DNA of 64,000 nt, from contig CBFHQL010000002.1 of NCBI GenBank assembly GCA_965658025.1, positions 124,001 to 188,000 on the forward strand, in the 5' to 3' direction. Each line of letters starts with the position of its first letter. Within the stretch, counting starts at the first letter, position 1. The notes under the pieces were generated by a model. It was not told the DNA's origin. It worked only from the letters and a program-made list of their open reading frames with translations, and did no database searches. Positions 14,486 through 23,771 of this stretch are shown here, one piece after another. This DNA comes from UBA3537 sp965658025. Its GTDB lineage: Bacteria > Bacteroidota > Bacteroidia > Flavobacteriales > Flavobacteriaceae. Position numbers and translations under genes: made by a program.

Positions 14486-15682
14486 ATGAAAAAACTCGTT
14501 TTCCTTTTTACTATTACATTGTTTTGTTGTAGCAGCGATGAGGATTCTATTTTGTGTGTATTTGACCCCACATTACAAACGTCCTCTGTAACCAATCGCT
14601 CAGATACCTCAGCTACCCTCAACGGAACAATTAACGTTGCAGTGGAAAACTGTGCCATTGCACCTGGAGCACAACAAGGGTTTGCATACGCTACTTCGCC
14701 TCAGCCAACAATAGAGGACAATCTTATCAATATTTATGGAGAAGAAATAAGTGTTACCGTAGAGGATTTAGAGCCCAATACAACATACTTTGTAAGGACA
14801 TTTGTAAGCAATTCCATTGGCGAGTATTATGGAAATGAAGTGAGTTTTTCAACATCAAATTCCATTGATTATGGGATAAACGAATATGGCGTTCTATTTC
14901 AAGGATTAGACAGAGATTATATTGTGTATGTCCCCGAAAGTTATCAGCCCGAAACCCCCTCACCGCTGTTGTTTGTATATCATGGTTTTGGCGGAAACAA
15001 CGAAAGCTTAATGAATTACACAGGATTTAATGAAATTGCAGATCAAGAAAACTTTATTGTGGTCTACCCTCAAGGAAGCAACTTTTTGGGGACGCCACAT
15101 TGGAATGTAGGTGGGTGGACTGTTGGAAGCACTACAGATGATGTCGCATTCACCGATTTTCTGATCAATATCGTCTCAGAAAATTACACCATCAATAGCG
15201 ATAGAATATACGCCACAGGAATGTCCAATGGTGGTTTTATGAGCTTTTTGTTGGCCTGCCAAATGAGTACGCAATTTGCTGCGGTGGCTTCCGTTACGGG
15301 CTCTATGACCCCTGAAACCTTAAACGAATGCAGTCCTACGCGGGCAGTCCCTGTTTTGCAAATTCACGGCACTAATGACGTTGTTGTCCCCTACAATGGA
15401 ATCCAACCATGGAACACCTCCATTGATGATGTATTAGGGTATTGGGTAGAAAACAATCAATGTAACTCAGCCCCACAAATCAATAGTTTAGAGGATGTTG
15501 ATACCACTAATTCAATTACGGTAGACGAAATTGTGTTTGAAAACGGAACAAATAGCTCTGTGGTTAAACATTATAAGGTATATGGAGGAGAACATTTTTG
15601 GTTTACCAATGCAGACATTAAAGCCAGCGAATTGGTTTGGGCGTTCTTCTCAACGTACGACCTCAATGGGCTCATTGATTAA
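14486..15682 (+). CDS. Surface lipoprotein esterase of the PHB depolymerase/CE1 type with N-terminal FnIII-like domain
   Basis: 398 residues. A lipoprotein signal (MKKLVFLFTITLFCC) is followed by SSDED, an acidic run like the Bacteroidota lipoprotein export signal that sends lipoproteins to the cell surface. Next is a fibronectin III-like domain (about 30-125; ATLNGTINV, EPNTTYFVRTFVSN), then an alpha/beta hydrolase domain. The nucleophile is S247 in GMSNGG; HGTNDVVVP supplies the likely acidic residue and GGEHFWF the histidine. The family includes poly-hydroxyalkanoate depolymerases and feruloyl or acetyl xylan esterases, so the substrate may be a polyester or a plant/algal ester. No polysaccharide locus surrounds it. 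Confidence 0.85.
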   Translation: MKKLVFLFTITLFCCSSDEDSILCVFDPTLQTSSVTNRSDTSATLNGTINVAVENCAIAPGAQQGFAYATSPQPTIEDNLINIYGEEISVTVEDLEPNTTYFVRTFVSNSIGEYYGNEVSFSTSNSIDYGINEYGVLFQGLDRDYIVYVPESYQPETPSPLLFVYHGFGGNNESLMNYTGFNEIADQENFIVVYPQGSNFLGTPHWNVGGWTVGSTTDDVAFTDFLINIVSENYTINSDRIYATGMSNGGFMSFLLACQMSTQFAAVASVTGSMTPETLNECSPTRAVPVLQIHGTNDVVVPYNGIQPWNTSIDDVLGYWVENNQCNSAPQINSLEDVDTTNSITVDEIVFENGTNSSVVKHYKVYGGEHFWFTNADIKASELVWAFFSTYDLNGLID

Positions 15683-15721
15683 TACTATTGTAATGTAAGG
15701 GAAGTTGGTTTGAATTTTATG

Positions 15722-15729
15722 TATTTTTG
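15722..15729 (+). promoter_or_regulatory. Candidate promoter of the MATE gene, -7 element
   Basis: TATTTTTG, an exact TAnnTTTG match, 17 nt before the TTG start at 15747. No clear -33 element at the usual distance. Confidence 0.4.
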
Positions 15730-15746
15730 AATTCAATTTTAATGCC

Positions 15747-17081
15747 TTGAACACCTCCATTAGCAACAAACAAATCAACAGACTAGCTATCCCGGCCATA
15801 ATTGCAGGAATTTCTGAGCCTGTACTCTCATTGACCGATGCCGCTATTGTTGGGCATATCCCCACCAACGCCACCGAATCACTTGCTGCAGTGGGTATTG
15901 TGTCTTCCTTTTTGTCGATGCTTATTTGGGTTTTAGGCCAATCGCGTTCAGCGATTTCAGCTATTATTTCTCAATATTTAGGCGCCAATAAGCTCGACGA
16001 AGTCAAACAACTTCCCGCACAAGCCATAGCCATTATCGTTGCACTAAGTATTCTTGTTTGTGTTATTACCCTCCCTTTTTCGGAACCTGTTTTCAAATTT
16101 TACAATGCCAAAGACCTATTGTTAGAATTCAGTGTCGATTATTACAACATCAGAATTATTGGGCTCCCTTTTACGCTGTACACTTTTGCTGTTTTTGGAA
16201 TCTTTAGAGGGCTTCAAAATACTTACTACCCCATGATTATTGCGGTCATTGGCACGGTAGTTAATATTGTTTTGGACTTTATTTTGGTTTATGGGATTTC
16301 TGATTTTATTCCTGCACTCAACCTGAAGGGTGCCGCCATTGCCAGTGCATTTGCACAAGTATTAATGGCTGGAATGGCTACGGCTTTGATGTTGAAAAAA
16401 ACACCCATCTCGCTGAAATTGTCTCTCCCATTCAACAAAGAATTACCAAATTTTTTACAGATGATTGGCAACCTCATCATTCGAACTTTGGCCTTAAACC
16501 TTGCCTTATATTTTGCGACAAGCTTTGCCACGGGCTATGGGACCAAATACATTGCTGCCTACACCATTGCGATTAATTTATGGTTTTTTGCAGCTTTTGC
16601 CGTAGATGGATATGCAAGTGCTGGAAACATCATGTCAGGGAAGTTATTTGGCGCAAATCAAATCAAACTTTTGGTCGAATTAAGTAATCGCCTTCTTAAA
16701 AGAGCTTTGATTGTTGGTGTTTTGATGGCTAGTATTGGTGCGCTTTTTTATGATGCATTGGGCGCTTTGTTTACTTCTGAAAAAGCAGTGCTTACAGAAT
16801 TCTATAAGGTCTTTTGGATTGTTCTTGTCATGCAACCTTTTTGTGCTTTGGCCTTTGTTTTTGATGGGATTTTTAAGGGGCTAGGAAAAATGAAAACGCT
16901 AAGAAATGTATTGTTGCTTTCAACAATTTTAATATTTATCCCTGCACTTTTTATTTGTCATTTTTTCGATATGAAACTTCATGGTATTCTTCTTGCATTT
17001 ACCCTTTGGATCATAGCACGTGGAGTACCTCTTAATGTAAAATTTAGGAAACAATTTTTACCCCAAATTCAAAACCACTAA
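15747..17081 (+). CDS. MATE family efflux transporter (DinF-like)
   Basis: 444 residues with about 12 membrane helices, the normal size of MATE exporters. The N-terminal RLAIPAIIAGISEPVLSLTD and later ALNLKGAAIASAFAQ match the DinF branch. These pumps export cationic drugs or metabolites using sodium or proton gradients; the substrate here is unknown. The start is taken as TTG at 15747, because the ATG at 15742 is out of frame and stops at once, and a promoter element is just upstream. The next gene (QueD-like) begins 38 nt downstream. Confidence 0.9.
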   Translation: MNTSISNKQINRLAIPAIIAGISEPVLSLTDAAIVGHIPTNATESLAAVGIVSSFLSMLIWVLGQSRSAISAIISQYLGANKLDEVKQLPAQAIAIIVALSILVCVITLPFSEPVFKFYNAKDLLLEFSVDYYNIRIIGLPFTLYTFAVFGIFRGLQNTYYPMIIAVIGTVVNIVLDFILVYGISDFIPALNLKGAAIASAFAQVLMAGMATALMLKKTPISLKLSLPFNKELPNFLQMIGNLIIRTLALNLALYFATSFATGYGTKYIAAYTIAINLWFFAAFAVDGYASAGNIMSGKLFGANQIKLLVELSNRLLKRALIVGVLMASIGALFYDALGALFTSEKAVLTEFYKVFWIVLVMQPFCALAFVFDGIFKGLGKMKTLRNVLLLSTILIFIPALFICHFFDMKLHGILLAFTLWIIARGVPLNVKFRKQFLPQIQNH

Positions 17082-17119
17082 CTTTGTCTTATATTAACCA
17101 ACAAAAGCAACATCCATTA

Positions 17120-17572
17120 ATGGGGAATATTAGGATCACAAAACAATTTTCATTTGAAACAGGTCATGCGCTATATGGGTATGACGGAAAATGCAAAAAC
17201 GTTCATGGTCATAGCTACCGTTTGGACGTGACTGTAATCGGAAGCCCAATTACTGACGCATCAAATGTGAAGTATGGAATGGTCATTGACTTTTCAGATT
17301 TAAAAAAAATTGCTAAAGAAGAAATTGTAGATGTTTTTGACCATGCCACCGTTTTTAACAAAAACACACCTCATGTGGAATTGGCCATGGAACTTAAATC
17401 GAGAGGGCATAACGTTTTGTTGGTTGACTATCAACCCACTAGTGAAATGATGGTATTGGATTTTGCTGAAAAAATCAAAAAAAGATTACCAGAAAACATA
17501 AAATTACACGCCCTAAAACTACAAGAAACGGCGACAAGCTTTGCAGAATGGTTTGCAAGTGATAACGAATAG
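17120..17572 (+). CDS. queD: 6-carboxytetrahydropterin synthase / 6-pyruvoyltetrahydropterin synthase family (QueD-like)
   Basis: 150 residues from the ATG at 17120. The zinc histidines are visible in ETGHALYGYDG and NVHGHSY, with the nearby catalytic cysteine in GKCKNVHGH, and the C-terminal LQETATSFAEWF carries the usual conserved glutamate. QueD makes 6-carboxy-5,6,7,8-tetrahydropterin from dihydroneopterin triphosphate in queuosine/7-deazaguanine synthesis. Other que genes are not in the window, so a pterin role cannot be excluded. The LpxH-like gene follows within 5 nt. Confidence 0.88.
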   Translation: MGNIRITKQFSFETGHALYGYDGKCKNVHGHSYRLDVTVIGSPITDASNVKYGMVIDFSDLKKIAKEEIVDVFDHATVFNKNTPHVELAMELKSRGHNVLLVDYQPTSEMMVLDFAEKIKKRLPENIKLHALKLQETATSFAEWFASDNE

Positions 17573-17577
17573 TGTAT

Positions 17578-18345
17578 ATGAATACCATTAATATTCCTAA
17601 GGGGAAAAACATCTATTTTACGTCTGATCATCATTTTGGTGCACCTACAAAAGCTGCTTCAAAACCACGAGAAGAAAAATTTGTGGCTTGGTTAGATCAA
17701 ATCAAAAAAGATGCTGAAGTTCTTTTCGTTTTGGGAGACTTATTTGATTTTTGGTTCGAATATAAGCATGTGATTCCCAAAGGATTTACAAGAGTGCTTG
17801 GGAAATTGGCAGAGCTCAGCGATAGTGGAATTGAAATTCACTTTTTTGTGGGCAATCACGACTTGTGGATGAATGGATATTTTGAAGAAGAATTTAATAT
17901 TAAAGTGTATCACACACCCCAACAATTCAAGCTCAACGATAAGACTTTTTTTATTGGTCATGGCGATGGGCTTGGGCCGCACGACAAAGGATATAAACGG
18001 TTAAAAAAAGTATTTAAAAATTCATTTTTTAGATGGCTTTACCGTTGGTTGCACCCCGATCTGGGTGTGCGCTTTGCGCAATACCTTTCTGTAAAAAATA
18101 AGCTCATTTCTGGCGATGAAGATATACGCTATACTAATGACAATGATGAGTGGTTGGTACAATACGCCCAACGAAAACTACAAAACAACCACTACGATTA
18201 TTTTGTGTTTGGTCACCGTCATTTACCTTTAGATATTTCATTAGCCCCTAAATCTACATACATCAATCTTGGCGATTGGATTACGCACTACACCTATGGC
18301 GTTTTTGATGGTAAAAAAATAATTTTGAAAACTTTTGAAGATTAA
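17578..18345 (+). CDS. lpxH: UDP-2,3-diacylglucosamine diphosphatase (LpxH-like metallophosphoesterase)
   Basis: 255 residues from the ATG at 17578; a GTG at 17572 overlapping the previous stop is possible. All five metallophosphoesterase motifs are present: FTSDHHFG, LGDLFDFW, VGNHDLWM, GHGDG and FGHRH. The family hydrolyses UDP-2,3-diacylglucosamine to lipid X in lipid A synthesis at the inner face of the inner membrane. Basic/hydrophobic segments around residues 145-165 (KNSFFRWLYRWLHPDLG) fit the membrane-contacting cap. It sits close behind the QueD-like gene. Confidence 0.88.
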   Translation: MNTINIPKGKNIYFTSDHHFGAPTKAASKPREEKFVAWLDQIKKDAEVLFVLGDLFDFWFEYKHVIPKGFTRVLGKLAELSDSGIEIHFFVGNHDLWMNGYFEEEFNIKVYHTPQQFKLNDKTFFIGHGDGLGPHDKGYKRLKKVFKNSFFRWLYRWLHPDLGVRFAQYLSVKNKLISGDEDIRYTNDNDEWLVQYAQRKLQNNHYDYFVFGHRHLPLDISLAPKSTYINLGDWITHYTYGVFDGKKIILKTFED

Positions 18346-18383
18346 AATTTCTTCGAAAATATTTAAAACAAAACACTGTAAAA

Positions 18384-19013
18384 ATGGAACTATTTGGAAT
18401 ACCCTTTTTTGATGACGACTTATATAAAATGTGTTTTAGGTTTTTAATTAACCTAGCATTCTTAACTTTTGTTATTAGATTATCCTATTATCGCTTTTCA
18501 AAAAAAGCAGATTATTTATTTGCCTTTTTTTTAGTGGGTATCGTTGTGTTTTTCTTGTGCTTTACACTAAAAAAATATGAGATAAACTTAGGGTTGGCTC
18601 TTGGACTTTTCGCAATTTTCGGGATTTTGAGATACAGAACTGATCAAATTAAAATTAGAGAAATGACTTATTTATTTGTTATTATTGGTCTTTCTCTCAT
18701 CAACGGATTATCCAACAAAAAAATGAGTTATGTAGAAATACTAACATTAAACACAACGGTTAGCTTATTTGTGTTTTATTTGGATCGTTACTGGAACTTA
18801 CAACGACTAATCCCCCAAGAAAAAATTGCACCAAAAGATTTCGGAACGCAAGATATCATTTACAACTCTCTTGAAAATATAAAACCCAAACAACATAATG
18901 TACTCAAAGATGAACTTGAAAATTCCCTTGGGGTTGAAATTTTAAAATTAGATATTGGTGAAGTTGATTTTGAAAAACAAACCGCAAAAATAAAAATCCG
19001 ATACAAAAAATAA
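18384..19013 (+). CDS. DUF4956 domain membrane protein
   Basis: 209 residues with about four membrane helices in the N-terminal 130 residues, including the conserved GLFAIFGILRYRTDQIKIRE segment, then a soluble C-terminal domain of about 70 residues (ending AKIKIRYKK). This is the DUF4956 family. In other genomes it often neighbours a polyphosphate polymerase (VTC) domain protein, but none is seen here. The gene overlaps nothing and is followed 1 nt later by a DUF2490 gene, so the two are surely co-transcribed. Confidence 0.85.
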   Translation: MELFGIPFFDDDLYKMCFRFLINLAFLTFVIRLSYYRFSKKADYLFAFFLVGIVVFFLCFTLKKYEINLGLALGLFAIFGILRYRTDQIKIREMTYLFVIIGLSLINGLSNKKMSYVEILTLNTTVSLFVFYLDRYWNLQRLIPQEKIAPKDFGTQDIIYNSLENIKPKQHNVLKDELENSLGVEILKLDIGEVDFEKQTAKIKIRYKK

Positions 19014-19014
19014 C

Positions 19015-19731
19015 ATGAAAAAAATAATCTCAACATATTTTTTACACGCTTTAATATGTATATTAATGTTTGCTTCAAGCCAAATTTATGCACAAAACGA
19101 CCCTGACCTAGAGGGTTGGAGCGCTGTAGAAATCGATGTGAAAGCCACTAAAAAATTGTCGTTTTCTATCGCTGAACATTTACGATCACGCAATGATATA
19201 ACAACCGTAAAAAATTATTTCACACAACTAAAAGTAAATTATGAAGTTTTGAAAAATTTTGAGCTTGGCGGTGGCGTGCGTTACATTACCAAAAATGATG
19301 ATGTTGGCAAAAAACAAGGTCTTGATCCTTATTTCCGATATCAATTTGATGCAAGTTATAGAACTAAAATTGAAAAAATTGGATTATTATTTCGGCTTAG
19401 ATACCAAAATAAAAATCAGCTTGGGCTTTCAGAAGACGAAGGAGATATAGCACAAGAGTTCATCAGGTCTCGCCTTGGTATTGGCTATAGAATCAAGCCA
19501 TTAAAACTAAACTTAAGACTTTTTGCCGAACTCTTCAATCAACCAAGTAATTCAAAAATTGAGGATAAAGAAACACGTTATAGATACACTTTGAAACTGA
19601 GTCGAAAGTTCAATAAAATAGGAACATTCACCGTATTTTATGGACTACAGGAAAATGAAGTGGCACAAAGCAAAACAAAAAAATCTTTTTTAGGCTTTAA
19701 ATACGCCTATAAAATTGACCTCACCAAATAA
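19015..19731 (+). CDS. DUF2490 domain outer-membrane-type protein
   Basis: 238 residues with a signal peptide (about 1-26, ending SSQIYAQ) and then alternating polar/hydrophobic strands with many aromatic residues, ending in YKIDLTK. The EGWSAVEIDVKATKKLSFSI and YFTQLKVNYEVLKNFELGGGVRY segments match DUF2490, thought to form an outer-membrane beta-barrel. Its function is unknown. It is paired with DUF4956 (1-nt gap), which hints at a two-membrane assembly. Confidence 0.85.
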   Translation: MKKIISTYFLHALICILMFASSQIYAQNDPDLEGWSAVEIDVKATKKLSFSIAEHLRSRNDITTVKNYFTQLKVNYEVLKNFELGGGVRYITKNDDVGKKQGLDPYFRYQFDASYRTKIEKIGLLFRLRYQNKNQLGLSEDEGDIAQEFIRSRLGIGYRIKPLKLNLRLFAELFNQPSNSKIEDKETRYRYTLKLSRKFNKIGTFTVFYGLQENEVAQSKTKKSFLGFKYAYKIDLTK

Positions 19732-19734
19732 GTT

Positions 19735-21003
19735 TTATTCTTGATTTTCGTGTGCCTCTAAATCTTTTTCAAGGTCTAAGTTTCTAAAACTTGGAGAAAC
19801 AATTCCTGTAGTGATTACGGTAATTAGAGTCATTGTTCCACCAAATACAACTGCGGTAACTGTACCCATCAGTTTTGCTGTGAGACCACTTTCGAAAGCA
19901 CCTAACTCATTGGACGACCCCACAAACATAGAATTTACAGAAGACACGCGCCCACGCATGTGATCGGGGGTTTTGAGTTGCAAAATCGTTTGTCGAATAA
20001 CCATCGAAACGCCATCTGTGACTCCACTAAAGAAAAGTGCAACTACCGAAATCCAAAATACAGTAGACAAGCCAAAAACAATTATAGACACCCCAAAGCC
20101 AAATACAGCAACGAGCAACTTTAACCCCGCATTTCTGCTGATGGGAATATAAGCCGTTGTAAGCATGGTTAGGAAAGCACCTACAGCGGGTGCAGCACGT
20201 AAAATTCCAAATCCTTCCGAGCCAACTTTCAAAATGTCTTGAGCAAAAATGGGTAAAAGCGCAACAGCTCCACCAAAAAGAACAGCAATCATATCTAAAC
20301 TTAAAGCCCCTAAAATGGCTTTGGTTTTGAATACAAAACGCACCCCTTCTTTTAAGCTTTGAAAAACGGGTTCACCTATTTTGGGGTTCAATACCGGTTT
20401 TTTAGAAATTAATAATGCAAGTAAAAAAGAAAAAACAACCAACACAAAAACAATACAAAGCGACCAATGTACACCAATCCAATTGATGGTAAACCCTGCC
20501 ACTGCTGGCCCCAGAATAGAAGCCATTTGCCATGTAGAGCTGCTCCATGTAGCCGCATTTGGATATGCTTTTTTGGGTACAATTAGTGCAATCAATGAAA
20601 AAATTGTTGGACCAAAAAACGCTCGTAACAATCCGCCAAAAAATACAAAAGCATAAATTGCATACAAAATAGATTGTTGCGTCCAAGAGACAGCAACCGA
20701 TGTGTCTGAAAGAAAAAATAATCCAAAACTAATCAAAGAAAAAAGACCAATACACCACAAAAATAAATTACGCTTTTCCCGTTGGTCAACAATATGTCCA
20801 GCAAATAATGCCATACTCAGCGCAGGTATAATTTCCATTAGGCCAATAATGCCAAGCGACAAAGGATCTTTGGTGAGTGAATATACTTGCCATTCGATAA
20901 TGATAAATTGCATGGACCATGCAAAAACTAGTAAAAAGCGTAACAATAAAAAAATATTAAACTCCTTAAACCGAAGTGCTGCATAGGGATCTTTTTTGGC
21001 CAT
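19735..21003 (-). CDS. Major facilitator superfamily transporter
   Basis: 422 residues with about 12 membrane helices. A cytoplasmic loop motif between helices 2 and 3 (GHIVDQREKRNLFLW) is the MFS signature, and the overall arrangement matches the drug/macrolide-like exporters (MFS_3, Enterobactin exporter type). The substrate is not predictable. It is the last gene of the minus-strand operon osmC-recJ-MFS, 2 nt after recJ. Confidence 0.88.
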   Translation of the reverse strand: MAKKDPYAALRFKEFNIFLLLRFLLVFAWSMQFIIIEWQVYSLTKDPLSLGIIGLMEIIPALSMALFAGHIVDQREKRNLFLWCIGLFSLISFGLFFLSDTSVAVSWTQQSILYAIYAFVFFGGLLRAFFGPTIFSLIALIVPKKAYPNAATWSSSTWQMASILGPAVAGFTINWIGVHWSLCIVFVLVVFSFLLALLISKKPVLNPKIGEPVFQSLKEGVRFVFKTKAILGALSLDMIAVLFGGAVALLPIFAQDILKVGSEGFGILRAAPAVGAFLTMLTTAYIPISRNAGLKLLVAVFGFGVSIIVFGLSTVFWISVVALFFSGVTDGVSMVIRQTILQLKTPDHMRGRVSSVNSMFVGSSNELGAFESGLTAKLMGTVTAVVFGGTMTLITVITTGIVSPSFRNLDLEKDLEAHENQE

Positions 21004-21005
21004 CT

Positions 21006-22697
21006 TTATTGTTTAATATCTTTAAGTTTGAGCTGTAAACTTACGCGACCATTCCATTCATTTTCGTCAATAGCATAAGCTAAATTAAAAGGCATTTTGT
21101 TTTTGATGTATTCCAATTTATCCCCAAGTCCAAAACCAATCCCATTAACAGGTTGAGTGTCTTCTTGTACTACGCTTAATTTTAGGTGCTTATCGTCTTG
21201 CCCAACACATTTTCCGAAACCAGTGTCAAAAGCCTCATACGTCACAAAAACAGGGGACATATTTTGTGGCCCAAATGGAGCAAATTGTTTTAAAATTCTA
21301 TAAAATTTTGGGGTTATAGCGCTCAAATGAAGCTCAGCATCTATAAGAAGTTCAGGGGTTTTGAGGTGTGTTGGCAAAGTTTTTTGCACTTCATTTTCAA
21401 AAGCGGTTTTAAAGGCCGCATAATTTTTTTCTTTAATGCTAAGCCCAGCAGCATACTTATGCCCGCCAAATTGCTCAATATATTGACTGCAATTTTGAAG
21501 TGCTTCATACACATCAAATCCTCGAACAGATCGTGCCGAAGCCGTTAGAAATTCGCCACTTTTGGTAAACACTAAAGTTGGTCGATAGTGTGTTTCGATC
21601 AATCTTGAAGCGACAATCCCAATCACACCTTTGTTCCAAGATTTGTTATAAACAACTGTAGCTGCACGATCAACTTCATCTAACTCTTCAATTTGTAAAA
21701 GTGCCTCTTTTGTGATTTCTTGGTCTAAAGTTCTACGTGTTGTATTAAACGTCTCTATGTCGTGTGCTGCAGATTCAGCTTGTGCCAAATCTTTTTCTTT
21801 AAGCAATGCAACGGCATAATTGCCGTGCTTCATTCGCCCTGCTGCATTGATGCGCGGAGCAATAACAAAAACCACATCTGAAATGGTTAGACTATCCTTT
21901 TTGATGTTTTGTATTAGGGCCTGAAATCCTGGTCTTGGATTTGTGTTCATGACTTGAACACCATGGTAAGCCAGAATTCTATTTTCGCCAACGATAGGAA
22001 CAATGTCGGCACCAATTGCAGTCGCAACCAAATCCAAATAAGGCACAAAATCTTCAATTGTTTCGCCCTGACTTTGCCCCAATGCTTGAATCAATTTAAA
22101 CCCTACACCACAGCCACACAATTCTTTAAATGGATAGGTGCAATCGGATCTTTTTGGATCCAACACTGCGGCGGCTTGGGGGAGTTCATCACCAGGTCGG
22201 TGGTGATCACAAATGATAAAATCGACGCCTTTGTCTTTGGCATATTGCACTTTTTCAATGGCTTTTACACCACAGTCCAAAGCGATGATAAGTCCAAAAT
22301 CGTTATCAACAGCATAGTCGATACCATTATACGAAATACCGTAACCTTCCTCGAAGCGATCAGGAATGTAGGTGGCAATAAGTTTACTTTTTGTTTCAAG
22401 GTATGTTGCCATCAAAGCTACCGAAGTTGTGCCATCTACATCATAATCACCGTAAATTAAAATGCGTTCATTTTTGGACAAAGCTTGGTCTATGCGTTGA
22501 ACCGCTTTGTCCATGTCTTTCATTAAGAAAGGGTCATGTAGGTCTTGTAATTGAGGACGAAAAAAAGTTTTGGCCTGATCAAAAGTTTGAACCCCTCGTT
22601 GAACCAAAAGCTGAGCAATCACAAGATCCACTCCTAGTGCATTGGCTAAATGCTGAACTGTGTTTTCATCAGGAGATGGTTTTAACGTCCAGCGCAT
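21006..22697 (-). CDS. recJ: Single-stranded-DNA-specific exonuclease RecJ
   Basis: 563 residues, standard for RecJ. The DHH domain has motifs YGDYDVDGTTSVAL, LDCGV and CDHHRPG; the DHHA1 domain ends with FGGHKYAAGLSI, and an OB-like region follows. The enzyme degrades single-stranded DNA 5' to 3' in RecF-pathway recombination, mismatch and base excision repair. It lies between an OsmC gene (3-nt gap) and an MFS gene (2-nt gap) in one transcription unit. Confidence 0.96.
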   Translation of the reverse strand: MRWTLKPSPDENTVQHLANALGVDLVIAQLLVQRGVQTFDQAKTFFRPQLQDLHDPFLMKDMDKAVQRIDQALSKNERILIYGDYDVDGTTSVALMATYLETKSKLIATYIPDRFEEGYGISYNGIDYAVDNDFGLIIALDCGVKAIEKVQYAKDKGVDFIICDHHRPGDELPQAAAVLDPKRSDCTYPFKELCGCGVGFKLIQALGQSQGETIEDFVPYLDLVATAIGADIVPIVGENRILAYHGVQVMNTNPRPGFQALIQNIKKDSLTISDVVFVIAPRINAAGRMKHGNYAVALLKEKDLAQAESAAHDIETFNTTRRTLDQEITKEALLQIEELDEVDRAATVVYNKSWNKGVIGIVASRLIETHYRPTLVFTKSGEFLTASARSVRGFDVYEALQNCSQYIEQFGGHKYAAGLSIKEKNYAAFKTAFENEVQKTLPTHLKTPELLIDAELHLSAITPKFYRILKQFAPFGPQNMSPVFVTYEAFDTGFGKCVGQDDKHLKLSVVQEDTQPVNGIGFGLGDKLEYIKNKMPFNLAYAIDENEWNGRVSLQLKLKDIKQ

Positions 22698-22700
22698 AGT

Positions 22701-23123
22701 TTAATTATTTTGAAAGTGGATTTTAGTAGTTATTGTGGCAAACTTTCGAAACATTTCCATCACACCACAATATTTTTCGACAGACAACTGTACTGCTCGC
22801 TTGCATTTTTTTTGATCCAGATGAGCTCCTGAGAAATAATAATCGACATGAACCGTATGATAATATTTTGGATGTTCATTTGTTAACTGTCCTTCCACAT
22901 CAATGCGTAAACTGTAATCGGTAATCTTCATTTTTTTTAGAATATCAACAATATCAATTCCAGAACATCCTGCCAAAGAAGAAAGCATCATCGCTTTGGG
23001 AGAAAGTCCAGTTTGTTTAGAATTTCCTTCAACAACTGTGTCCATGAGTACATTGTTTCCGCTTGGGTTGTCTGATTCAAACAACATGCCGCCTTTCCAA
23101 TGGGTTGTAGTTTTGTGGGCCAT
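22701..23123 (-). CDS. OsmC family protein
   Basis: 140 residues of OsmC/Ohr fold. The two conserved cysteines are in SSLAGCSGIDIVDIL and KYCGVMEMF, the redox pair used to reduce organic hydroperoxides in this family. The arrangement matches the YhfA-like branch rather than Ohr. It is the first gene of the osmC-recJ-MFS operon and is divergent from a CMD-family gene with a 56-nt gap, so both may respond to oxidative stress, though this is inference. Confidence 0.9.
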   Translation of the reverse strand: MAHKTTTHWKGGMLFESDNPSGNNVLMDTVVEGNSKQTGLSPKAMMLSSLAGCSGIDIVDILKKMKITDYSLRIDVEGQLTNEHPKYYHTVHVDYYFSGAHLDQKKCKRAVQLSVEKYCGVMEMFRKFATITTKIHFQNN

Positions 23124-23153
23124 AATAAAATTATTTTTTGTTACTTGTTACAT

Positions 23154-23161
23154 CAAAAATA
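23154..23161 (-). promoter_or_regulatory. Candidate promoter of the osmC-recJ-MFS operon, -7 element
   Basis: The minus strand reads TATTTTTG, an exact TAnnTTTG match, 30 nt before the osmC ATG. No good -33 partner was seen. Confidence 0.4.
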
Positions 23162-23179
23162 CCATTAAAAATTTAAACT

Positions 23180-23770
23180 ATGCCGTTAGTCACACCATTA
23201 AAACCAGACCATGATTTAGAAACTAAATCTTTAGCAAAATTTTTTAATGAAACTTTGGGGTTTTGTCCAAATTCGGTGCTTACCATGCAACACCGCCCAG
23301 CAATTAGTAAGGCATTTATTAATCTAAACAAAGCGGTGATGGCCAACGAAGGCCGTGTAACATCAGCACTAAAACGTATGATTGCTTGGGTGAGCAGCAA
23401 CGCCACTGGGTGTCGGTATTGTCAAGCACATGCCATTCGCGCTGCAGAGCGCTATGGCGCTAATGATGAGCAATTAGATAATATTTGGGAATACAAAACC
23501 CATGCTGCTTTTAGCGAAGCCGAACGAGTAGCACTGGACTTTAGTTTGGCAGCATCTATGGTACCCAATGCTGTAAACGATGACTTAAAAAAGCGTTTGT
23601 ATACATATTGGAATGAAGGCGAAATTGTAGAAATGTTGGGGGTAATTTCTTTGTTTGGCTACCTCAACCGTTGGAATGATTCCATGGGGACAAGCATTGA
23701 AGATGGTGCTGTAGAAAGTGGAATAAAATACTTAGAAAAACATGGCTGGAACAAAGGAAAACACAGCTGA
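23180..23770 (+). CDS. Carboxymuconolactone decarboxylase (AhpD-like) family protein
   Basis: 196 residues, all-helical. The CMD/AhpD redox motif is complete: C78-x2-C81-x2-H84 in TGCRYCQAHAIRAAERYG. The two-part architecture (an N-terminal half and a C-terminal EAERVALDFSLAAS half) fits the peroxidase-related CMD family, which uses the CxxC pair in alkylhydroperoxidase-type reactions. The direct substrate is not known. It is divergent from the OsmC gene and converges on rsmI. Confidence 0.88.
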   Translation: MPLVTPLKPDHDLETKSLAKFFNETLGFCPNSVLTMQHRPAISKAFINLNKAVMANEGRVTSALKRMIAWVSSNATGCRYCQAHAIRAAERYGANDEQLDNIWEYKTHAAFSEAERVALDFSLAASMVPNAVNDDLKKRLYTYWNEGEIVEMLGVISLFGYLNRWNDSMGTSIEDGAVESGIKYLEKHGWNKGKHS

Positions 23771-23771
23771 T

